Origin: Anaerohalosphaeraceae bacterium
GTDB lineage: Bacteria > Planctomycetota > Phycisphaerae > Sedimentisphaerales > Anaerohalosphaeraceae
Length of the DNA stretch: 64,000 bases
Direction: 5' to 3'
Assembly: GCA_037479115.1 (NCBI GenBank)
Contig: JBBFLK010000010.1
Coordinates: forward strand, 1 to 64,000
Below, in pieces: positions 43,625 to 52,900 of the stretch. Positions within the stretch are counted from its first letter, which is position 1; every line of letters starts with the position of its first letter. The notes below the pieces were generated by a model, which worked only from the letters and a program-made list of their open reading frames with translations, was not told the DNA's origin and did no database searches. The translations under genes and the position numbers were made by a program.

Positions 43625-46600
43625 GTGAAACGATTTCTTCTCGTCCTACTGGCATTGTCGTTGTCCATTTGCGCAGCCGCCGAGATGGTTCACCGCTACT
43701 CCTTCAACACGAATGCCAACGATTTGGTTGGCACTGCCCATGGCGTATTAAAAGGGACAGCGGCCGTTTCCGGAGGTGCCCTGGTCCTGGACGGCTCCAA
43801 TGCCTGGCTGGAGCTTCCCGCGTCCGTCATCGGCATCAATAAGTATCACAGCATTACAATCGAAGCCTGGTTCACCTTGAACGTCTCAACCGGCTGGAAC
43901 CGGCTTTTCGACTTCGGAGATACCTACGCTGATGCCGGGGGATACTATCTTTTTTACAGCCCCTCGGCCGGCGGCAGCGGCTCTCGATTCTGCATCTCCA
44001 CAACCGGTTTCCCCGGCTATCAGACGGGGGAAGAATCGGTAAATGCCTCGATTGTTTCCTCCGGGGCAGCCACTCACATCGCCTGCGTGTATGACGGAAT
44101 CAATCGTCAGATGCGAATCTACCGAAACGGCTATCTGGCCGCTACAGCAAGCAATATCACACATTTACTGACTGATGTGCGGACGGCGTTTGCTTTTATC
44201 GGAAAATCCTGCTACACGTGGGACCCTCTTTTGAATGGGTCCGTCGATGAATTCCGCATCTACAATATCCCGTTTGATGCATCAATGGCCCTGGCCAGTT
44301 ATCAAGCCGGTCCGAACTCTCCCATCAGCACTTACGCCGTTCCGTCCAATCCGAGTCCGGCCAACGGTCAAAACACCGGCATCCTGCCGACCCTCACCTG
44401 GGACGCCGATCCCAACCCGGCTATTTTGTACCATCGTGTATATCTGGGGACAGATTACAAAACCGTTCTGACGGCCACCACGACTACAACCGGGGTTTAT
44501 CAAACTACAAAGCCCTCTTCAGACAGGACGTTTACCCCGTCCGCTCCACTGGAAAAAGACCAGATTTATTACTGGCGCATCGAAGAAGTCACCTCCTCCG
44601 GATACATTTTCAGCGGCCCGGTCTGGAGTTTCCGCGCCGTCAATCCCAAAGCCAACAATCCGAATCCGATATCCGGGGCAATGGGAATCTCTCCGGCCGG
44701 TGTGACCCTGCAATGGGAGGCCGGATACGAAGCCGTCGGACACCGCATTCTGTTCGGCACCTCTCCTTCCGCCCTTCAGGTGCTTGAGGAAAATTATCCG
44801 CAAACATCATATTGGGTCGGTCCTCTGACGGCGGGAATCGATTATTTCTGGCGGATTGATGAAATCGCCGCCTCCGGTCCGCCTGTTATAGGCGACGTCT
44901 GGATGTTCTCCACCAGCGATGTCATTCCGGCCTGTCTGCCGGGTGATTTGGATGGAAACTGCGTCGTGGATTTAAATGATTTGTTCCTCTTTGCTCAGCA
45001 ATGGCTCCGGACAACGGACTGCCGCGGATACGACTGTGCCGACTTTGACAACAATCAAACGGTCGATTTGCAGGACTTCTCCGTCGTCGCCGCCGGCTGG
45101 CAAAACAGCGGCAAACCCCTGATTGTCATCAACGAAATCCATTTCCATCCGGATTCCAACAAAGAACCGGTTGAATTTATTGAACTGTATAACGCCGGGG
45201 CCCAGCCGGTCGATTTGAACGGCTGGTATTTTGAAGATGCTGTCGAATACCGTTTCACAGAGTCCTTCGTGCTGGCACCGGGCTCTTTTGCGGTGATTGC
45301 GGGCAATCCGGCCGCCGTCTTTCAAAAGTTTGGAGTCTCTGCTTTCGGTCCCTGGCAGGGCAAACTCAGCAACGAAGGCGAGCGAATCGTCCTGCGAAAC
45401 GCTCTGGGACAGAAAATCGATGAGGTCACCTACGGAAGAGGCTTCCCCTGGCCGGTCGCCGCCTGCGGCGAAGGGGCCTCAATGGAGCTGCTCAATCCCT
45501 ATCTGGACAACGATTTGGGAGGCAGCTGGCGGAGCTCCGGCTATCAGCCGAATGCGACGCGCCCGGAACTGGCCTTTGGTCCGCCGACCCCGGGCCGAAT
45601 CAACAGTGTTCTGACCAATAACGCCCCGCCGCAAATCCGTCAGGTTCGGCACACTCCCAAGCAGCCCAAATCGACGGAGCCGATTGTTATTACAGCCAAA
45701 ATCACCGACCCGGACGGCGTGGCTTCCGTCAATCTGAAAGTCCAAATCGTCCTGCCGGGACAGTACATCCCCGCCTATCTGCCGATTCCCATCGCCTCCC
45801 TGCTGGCCAATCCGCATCAGATTCAGCCCCAAAATCCGGCGTTTGAAGACCCGGCCAACTGGCAGAGCTATCCGATGCGGGATGACGGAACCGGCGGAGA
45901 TGCCGTCGCGGGCGATTCCATTTACACCGCGGTCCTGCCGGCCCAAATCAACAGAACTCTCGTGCGCTACCGCATCGAGGCCACCGACAATACCGGCCGC
46001 TCGGTCCGAGTTCCCTACGCCGATGACGGTTCGCTGAACTTTGCCTGTTTTGTGTACAACGGCGTACCGCCCTATGTAGCCAGCAAAGATACCGTACAGC
46101 CCTCCGGACCGGGCTATGTGTACAGCTCGGAGATTCTCACTTCCGTTCCGGTGTATCATCTGATTACCCGGGCGGAAGACTTCTTCCAATGCCACGGCTA
46201 CAACAGCGCCGACCGAATCGATCAGGGCACCACCAACTACAACAATCAGGAAGCCGGCAAGGTCTATAACTGGTCCGGCACCTTCGTGTATGACGGCGAG
46301 GTCTATGACAACATCGGCTATCGGCTGCGGGGCGGAAACGGACGCTACAACTACGGTCAGGGCGGAAAACGCTCGATGAAGTTCCGGTTCAACCGCGGCA
46401 ACTACTTCCAGGCCCGCGACCTGTACGGCAACAAATTCCCCAACCGCTGGCAGCATCTGGTTACCGCCAAAATGTTCGGCAACCGCCTCCAGGGCCGCTA
46501 CGCCATCAACGAAGTGCTCGATATGATGCTCTGGAATCAGGTCGGAGTCCCGGCTCCAATGGGCTGGTGGTTCCACTTCCGCGTAATTGACGGCCCCGAG

Positions 46601-49600
46601 GAAGCCCCCAATACCCTCAACGGACAGTATGAAGGCGACTTTTGGGGCCTGTATCTGGCGTGGGAGGATTATGACAACGCCTTCCTCGAAAATCACGGCA
46701 TGCCCAAAGGCAACCTTTACAAACTCTCGGACAAAATCTACGAAGGCTGGCGGCAGCGGCGGTACCAGGGCCCTGATGCCGTAGATGACGCCTCTGATTA
46801 TGAAAACATCCGCTGGAACCTGAACGCCGAGGCAACCGCTCAGCAGGTCCAGGCCTGGCTGGATGTGGATATGTGGATTCGCTACCACACGGTTGTGGAG
46901 GCCGTTCGGCATTATGACATCTTCTCCGGCCCCAATTGTTTCCACTGTCTGAAAAACGCCGCCTGGTACTTCTATCCGGACTACAAACCGGAAAACCAGT
47001 ACTGGGGCCGTCTGTGGATTCTGCCCTATGATGTCGACGACACCTGGGGGCCGTTCTTCAATCAGGGAGTTGACCACGGCAAAGCCGCCGTGTTCGACCA
47101 ATACTACGTCACGGAAGGCCAGCCCGTCCAGCGAACGATTCAGCCCGAAAAAGCCCCGCTCCGGCAGGCCTATCGGAACTACATCCGCGAGTTTGTTGAT
47201 TTGCACTGGAAGCCGGAAATCATCAACGGAATGATTGATGAGCTGGCTTATCATATCTCCCAGCTGGTGCCGGCAGACCGCGACCGGTGGCGGCTCAACC
47301 CCCTTCCGGAAGGCGCCCGGGATGACGGTCCGCTGAGCAATGTGGTGGCGGATTTGAAAAAATTCGCCTGGCAGGGCGGAAGCTGGACCGGCGATCCGTG
47401 GTTCGGAGACCCGCCGTGGCCGGGTACCGTGGCCAATCTCGAAGCCCTCGCCGGGGCCGAAGGCGATTCTACCTCTATTCCCTATACGCCGACGATTTCC
47501 TACATCGGGACCGCCGGTTATCCGCTCAACGACCTGCGGTTCCAGACCAGTCCATTCAATGACCCGCAGGGCAGCAATACCTTCGGAGCCATCCAGTGGC
47601 GGATTGCGGAACATCGGCTCAATTTTTCCGTCCCCGCCGCCACAACCGAACTGACGCTCGTTCCCCAGGAAAGCCAGTGGCGCTACTTCAAAGGCACTCA
47701 GGAACCTTCCAGCGTGTTCGGGGAATGGAGGCAGCTGCATTTCAATGATGAAGAGTGGCTCATCGGGCAGACGGCCATCGGTTATGGAGACCGCGACCTT
47801 AATACCATCCTGACCGATATGAACCGCAACTACTACACCGTCTATCTGCGCAAGAAATTTGAAGTGCCCAACAAAAACTTAATCCAGTCGCTCAAGCTTC
47901 GCGTCCGGATTGATGACGGCTGCATCATCTGGATTAACGGGGTCGAAGTCGCGCGTCTGTACTGCACCGCCGGCGACAAATACTACAACAGCCTGACCGG
48001 AAGCACCAACCACGAGGCGGATGATGCGACGGCCTATGAAGAAGTGGTCTTGACCGGGCCCTATCCGTATCTGCTTACCGGCGAAAACATAATCGCTGTC
48101 CACGGCCTGCAGGTGTCCACGACCAGCAGCGATTTCTCTGTGGATGTCTCCCTGATTGCCCAAACCACCGAACCGGTGCAGCCCGGACTGGCCTCTCAAT
48201 CGAACCGCTATGAAATTCAGCCGGTCTGGGTCAGCGAGGAAATCACCGACCCGGCCAATCGGACCATCCAGATTCCTGGCGAGGTCCTTCGCACGGGCCG
48301 CACCTACCGTGTCCGATGCCGGATGAAAGACAACACAGGCCGCTGGAGCCGCTGGTCGGAGCCGATCGAATTTGTCGCCGGCCGGCCAATAGGAGCAGAC
48401 CTCCTGCAGTACCTGCGAGTCAGTGAGCTGATGTATCATCCGGCCCCGGACCCGCTCGGCCGCTATGACAAAGAGGAGTTTGAATTTATTGAACTGACCA
48501 ACATCAGCACTGACAAAACGCTGGATTTAAGCACCGTGTCCATCAGCAACGGAATCACCTTCTCCTTTGCCGGGGCTTCCGTCACAACCCTGGCTCCCGG
48601 TGACTATGTGCTGGTGGTTCGAAATCGAAATGCGTTTAATCTGCGTTACCCGGGTCTGAACTCCAAAATCGCCGGCCAGTATTCGGGCCGTCTGAACAAC
48701 GACGGAGAGCAGATTGACATCTCCGATACCTGGAATGGGATGATTGTATCCTTTACCTACAACGACGGCTTCGGGTGGCCGCAGGCGGCGGACGGCGCCG
48801 GACATTCTCTTGTGCCCGCCGGCTGGTGGACCATGGAAGACCAGCAGGCCGGCATCCTTGATTACGGCGGAAACTGGCGTGCGAGCGCTTATATCGGCGG
48901 CTCCCCCGGCGCCCCCGACCCGACTCCGCCTTCCTCGCTGCTGATCAACGAGTTTATGGCCCATACCGACTTCAGCGACCCGATGTATCCGGGCTATGAC
49001 AGCAACGACTGGATAGAGCTGTATAATCCGACGGCTTCTCCGATTGCTTTTGACGGGTCCTGGTATCTGAGCGATGAGATTACCAACCTGAAAAAATGGG
49101 CCATTCCGACGCAGTCTGTTCCGGCCTACGGCTTTGTCAGTTTTGACGAGGTCACCGGCTTCCACAATCCGCTCACCAGCGGCTTCGGTCTGGACAAAGC
49201 CGGAGAACGAATCTTCCTGTCCTATCTGCCCGGCATCGTCGGAGTGGACCGGGTCGTGGACTGCATCCGTTTCAAAGGGCAGGAAAACGGCATCTCGATG
49301 GGACGGTATCCGGACGGCGGCGCCTACTGGTTCCGGATGACCGGCACACGGGGGCTCCCGAACTCCTATCCGCTGGCGGACCTTGTTATCTCAGAGCTGA
49401 TGTACAATCCGCCGAATGCTATCGGCGCGGAAGAATACATCGAACTGTTTAACCCCACCAGCCGAACGATCGTTCTGACCAGCCCTGACGGCTCCGGCAA
49501 CTGGAGGCTGGACAATGCCGTGTCGTTTACATTCCCATCCGGACTGTCGATGGCACCCGGGGCCAGAATCGTCATCGTTCCCTTTGACCCGGTCTTCGAA

Positions 49601-49924
49601 CCCGGCCGTCTGGATGCCTTCAATGCCTATTACGGCTCTTCGCTGGCGGCCGGATTCAACGTTTTCGGCCCCTGGAGCGGCAATCTGTCCAATGGAGGCG
49701 AACGGCTGGCCCTCGAAAAACCGCAGGCGTCCGATATTCCGGGGGATCCGTCGGCGATTTCCTGGATTGTCATCGACCAGGTGTACTACAGCGATTATCA
49801 TCCGTGGCCGGCTGAAGCGGACGGACAGGGTGCTTCTCTGACTCGGCTCTATCCGTTTAATCCGGCCCGTTCCGGAGATGACCCGACAAACTGGACGGCT
49901 GCTGCTCCGACTCCCGGCTTCTAA
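43625..49924 (+). CDS. Giant secreted CotH-kinase protein with LamG, dockerin and four lamin-tail domains
   Basis: 2099 residues from a GTG start 4 bases after GGAGG. The signal peptide (KRFLLVLLALSLSICAAAE) depends on this start. Order: LamG jelly roll (about 20-230), two FN3-like segments (240-435), a dockerin-like pair (LPGDLDGNCVVDLNDLF, DFDNNQTVDLQDF; about 437-495), lamin-tail domain 1 (498-640), a beta domain, and the CotH kinase core (about 840-1215). The core has LRGGNGRYNY, KRSMKFRFNR, MPKGNLYKL, VRHYDIFSG and ILPYDVDDTWG. Then come a galactose-binding-like domain (about 1350-1510) and lamin-tail domains at about 1597, 1772 and 1919. CotH proteins are atypical kinases first described from spore coats. 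The Asp residues expected in the active site are present. Confidence 0.85.
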   Translation: MKRFLLVLLALSLSICAAAEMVHRYSFNTNANDLVGTAHGVLKGTAAVSGGALVLDGSNAWLELPASVIGINKYHSITIEAWFTLNVSTGWNRLFDFGDTYADAGGYYLFYSPSAGGSGSRFCISTTGFPGYQTGEESVNASIVSSGAATHIACVYDGINRQMRIYRNGYLAATASNITHLLTDVRTAFAFIGKSCYTWDPLLNGSVDEFRIYNIPFDASMALASYQAGPNSPISTYAVPSNPSPANGQNTGILPTLTWDADPNPAILYHRVYLGTDYKTVLTATTTTTGVYQTTKPSSDRTFTPSAPLEKDQIYYWRIEEVTSSGYIFSGPVWSFRAVNPKANNPNPISGAMGISPAGVTLQWEAGYEAVGHRILFGTSPSALQVLEENYPQTSYWVGPLTAGIDYFWRIDEIAASGPPVIGDVWMFSTSDVIPACLPGDLDGNCVVDLNDLFLFAQQWLRTTDCRGYDCADFDNNQTVDLQDFSVVAAGWQNSGKPLIVINEIHFHPDSNKEPVEFIELYNAGAQPVDLNGWYFEDAVEYRFTESFVLAPGSFAVIAGNPAAVFQKFGVSAFGPWQGKLSNEGERIVLRNALGQKIDEVTYGRGFPWPVAACGEGASMELLNPYLDNDLGGSWRSSGYQPNATRPELAFGPPTPGRINSVLTNNAPPQIRQVRHTPKQPKSTEPIVITAKITDPDGVASVNLKVQIVLPGQYIPAYLPIPIASLLANPHQIQPQNPAFEDPANWQSYPMRDDGTGGDAVAGDSIYTAVLPAQINRTLVRYRIEATDNTGRSVRVPYADDGSLNFACFVYNGVPPYVASKDTVQPSGPGYVYSSEILTSVPVYHLITRAEDFFQCHGYNSADRIDQGTTNYNNQEAGKVYNWSGTFVYDGEVYDNIGYRLRGGNGRYNYGQGGKRSMKFRFNRGNYFQARDLYGNKFPNRWQHLVTAKMFGNRLQGRYAINEVLDMMLWNQVGVPAPMGWWFHFRVIDGPEEAPNTLNGQYEGDFWGLYLAWEDYDNAFLENHGMPKGNLYKLSDKIYEGWRQRRYQGPDAVDDASDYENIRWNLNAEATAQQVQAWLDVDMWIRYHTVVEAVRHYDIFSGPNCFHCLKNAAWYFYPDYKPENQYWGRLWILPYDVDDTWGPFFNQGVDHGKAAVFDQYYVTEGQPVQRTIQPEKAPLRQAYRNYIREFVDLHWKPEIINGMIDELAYHISQLVPADRDRWRLNPLPEGARDDGPLSNVVADLKKFAWQGGSWTGDPWFGDPPWPGTVANLEALAGAEGDSTSIPYTPTISYIGTAGYPLNDLRFQTSPFNDPQGSNTFGAIQWRIAEHRLNFSVPAATTELTLVPQESQWRYFKGTQEPSSVFGEWRQLHFNDEEWLIGQTAIGYGDRDLNTILTDMNRNYYTVYLRKKFEVPNKNLIQSLKLRVRIDDGCIIWINGVEVARLYCTAGDKYYNSLTGSTNHEADDATAYEEVVLTGPYPYLLTGENIIAVHGLQVSTTSSDFSVDVSLIAQTTEPVQPGLASQSNRYEIQPVWVSEEITDPANRTIQIPGEVLRTGRTYRVRCRMKDNTGRWSRWSEPIEFVAGRPIGADLLQYLRVSELMYHPAPDPLGRYDKEEFEFIELTNISTDKTLDLSTVSISNGITFSFAGASVTTLAPGDYVLVVRNRNAFNLRYPGLNSKIAGQYSGRLNNDGEQIDISDTWNGMIVSFTYNDGFGWPQAADGAGHSLVPAGWWTMEDQQAGILDYGGNWRASAYIGGSPGAPDPTPPSSLLINEFMAHTDFSDPMYPGYDSNDWIELYNPTASPIAFDGSWYLSDEITNLKKWAIPTQSVPAYGFVSFDEVTGFHNPLTSGFGLDKAGERIFLSYLPGIVGVDRVVDCIRFKGQENGISMGRYPDGGAYWFRMTGTRGLPNSYPLADLVISELMYNPPNAIGAEEYIELFNPTSRTIVLTSPDGSGNWRLDNAVSFTFPSGLSMAPGARIVIVPFDPVFEPGRLDAFNAYYGSSLAAGFNVFGPWSGNLSNGGERLALEKPQASDIPGDPSAISWIVIDQVYYSDYHPWPAEADGQGASLTRLYPFNPARSGDDPTNWTAAAPTPGF

Positions 49925-49929
49925 AGCGC

Positions 49930-52900
49930 TTAATTGCCTGGAGCGGGCAGTCCGGCCCGCCAGTTGATAACGTCATCCCCGTACTGGGCGGGAACAATCC
50001 GTTGCAGGGAATGACCGCCGCCGTCCGCACTGGTCGGCCAAGGCGGCGCATCATCGTAGGAAATCTGTTCCACACAGATCCAGAAACGTTCCCTGCCGTA
50101 TTCCTGATCTCCAGGCCGAACCAGCCGAATCGTCTCTCCGCCGTTATCGAGTTTTGTCCCGCCGGCAAACGGCCCTAAAACCTGCACGCCCGAAGGCATC
50201 GTACCGTAATACGCCGTAAAAGCCGTCGGATTTTCCGCCACAATCAGAATCCCGCCGGCGGGAATTGTCGTACCCGCCGGAAACACAAAATCAATTCCCC
50301 GGTCAAACCTCCACGGAACCGACTCGGTGATGAAATTGCCCGGAGCAATTTCGGTCGAAACCTCGTCCTGCAGCACAACCGGCTGAGAACTGATATTGCG
50401 CAGTTCCAGAAACTCTCCCCCTGTATTGGCGGCGGACGGATGATACTGAATCTCCGAAATCACCACAGGCCCCACCAGCGGATAGGCATTGGCCGCTCCC
50501 GGCGTCGGACTGCTCATCGCCGTAAAAGCCGTGCCCCCGTCCAGCGTGCTTTTCTGATAGCGTCCGAAGGTAACCCCTGTGGCGGAGGCTCCGAAACTCT
50601 GTGCCGCCTCATAGCCCCCGATTTCCCCGTTCAGACCGCTTCGCAGATAAACGGTTTCGCCGCCTTCGCTGAGGGCAAACGGCTGATTCACACCCGGGGC
50701 AGACGGATTCCCAAAATGCAAATCCTCATAAAACACCAAATAGCCGCCGGCGGGCACCGTTGTTCCTGCAGGAATCTCATACTTTTTGATACGACTTTCA
50801 TCTCCTGTGCTGTCGCTGAGGAACCAGCCGCCGATGGCAATCGGCTGAGACGTCGTGTTGTACAATTCAATCCAGTCCGGCTGTCCGCCGTGAGAATGGG
50901 CCAGCAGTTCATTGATTACAATCGCCCCCGGGTCCGGCACCATCCCCGAATCGTCCGTTCCCGGTGAACCGCCGGCCAAGGCACTGGCCCGCCACCCGTC
51001 CTTTCGGCTCCACGCCCCCAAATCCGTCTGAGCGGGGTTGCGGACCGTCAACGAAAAACCCTGTCCGTCCGTAATCGGATACCAGCTGTCCTTGTAGGCA
51101 AACTCCTGAATGACCGCCCCCAGGGCATCCTCCAGACGAATCGTCTCTCCGGCATTGTCCAGCCGGCCCGTATATTCTCCGGCAATCCGACCGCTGAAGG
51201 AAGGATACCGCTGGAGAAAAGCCGCCCGATTGACAACGACGACAATCCGCTCACCGGCGGCCAGAGTCTGGGGCCCAAAGGCAAAATCTATTCCCTTGGT
51301 AAATCGAACCAGATTTAGATTGATGGTCTCCGGACCGATATTGACCAGTTCGATGAATTCGTGATTTGGGTCCGGCGGATTGTACATCAGTTCCGAAACC
51401 CGCAGATTCTGTTTGACCGGCCCGACCGCGTAAACCGCTTCATTGAGCACGCTCCACTGGCCGGTGCTGCTTCGAATCCTCGCCTTGACGGGAACGCTGG
51501 CCGTCAGCTGGATCGGACCGGTATAGGCCGCCGCCGTCGGGGCAATGCCCGCCGGAATGGTTGTATAAACGGAAGGCGCTTCCAACTCCGCCGAAATCAG
51601 AAAATCGGAACTGGTGAGATTTACGTTCAGACCGTGAATGGCCAGAATGTTCGTCCCGGCCCGCAGTGCGCTTCTATACGAGGAAATATCAAAAGAATCC
51701 CACGCAGAGGAGGCCTCTCGATTGGCGGTAGCCGCCGAGTTCCAGCTCAGGGAAGCAGGGGCGTTTACCCGCCTGACTTCGATTCCGTTCAAAAAAGCCA
51801 CAAAACCGTCGTCATAGCGAACCCGCAGCGTCAGTGTGGTATAATGCGGCAAAGCGGCGCCGTCCACAGTGAACGGAATCCGGATATAACAGGTTGTATT
51901 CTTGTTGTACATCGCCGCTCCGACATCAATTCCAATCATGCTCTCATAGCCGGTCTGCCGTTCGTAGCCGACCCCGCCCGTGCCGCCGGTCCAGCCGGCA
52001 TCATTGAAAGGTTCGCTGCTGCCCCGCCAGGCCGTCCCGATATCCCCTGTGGGGACCAGCACTTTCTTCGGGGCGCTGTCGGGCACAACAAACCCCTGCG
52101 CAACCAGCTGGGTGGATGAAGGCAGACGCGGGTCTGTGCCGTCCAGCGTATAGTAAAGCGTCCCCGAAGGGGTGGATTGCGTCATTGTCAGAATCGAGCC
52201 GGAGCTGACATATCCGCCGTGCTGGTACACCCCATTGATATAAAAAATCGGATAACCGAACGATGTGCTGAATAAATTATTGTTGGCAAAGGCCGCCAGG
52301 ATATACGGTTCACGCTTGGGAATAAAAATATCCGGCACGTAGCGGACCGGAAACGCCGTCGTTTCCGGCAGCACAGCAGATACCTCACCGAAGACCTCCC
52401 ACCACTTCGACAGAAGATTGGCCTGAGTCAGAACCCCTCCGTTGCGAAAATGCCGGTGCACCCGGTCGGCAAACATCTGCCGAAACTCCGGATTGTTCCG
52501 CAGGGCCCGGTACAGCTGAGAAATCGGACACCAGGACAGGTTGTTCAGCCCTGTCGGAGATGTCCAGCTGGGAAAATGCTCAAAAGAATTTTTCTGCAGA
52601 TTTTCCCCGTTGTTTCCGAATATCCACGTTTCCGCCAGTCCTTCCGCATCCCAAATGCTGAATGCAAATTTCCCATCCGGAGTCCTTCGCCGATGCACAT
52701 CCCAGTTGTTGCCGGGCCAGTCAAAATTGCCGATGTAATTCTGAAGAATCAGCATATCGATAAAGGACGGAAGGTCCAGCCGGCTTGCCACATACTCATA
52801 ATCAGCCATATTGCTCAGATTGCGGTTGTTGGCATACCAAAGCAGACTGCTCCAGGCCGCATCGTCCCCGTCCCGCACGCCGGACTGTGTAATGACGTCA

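Noticed and set aside
45479-47740. 753-residue open frame on the minus strand
   Set aside because: Antisense to the CotH giant at 43625-49924, whose domains are intact; no start signal or recognisable domain.
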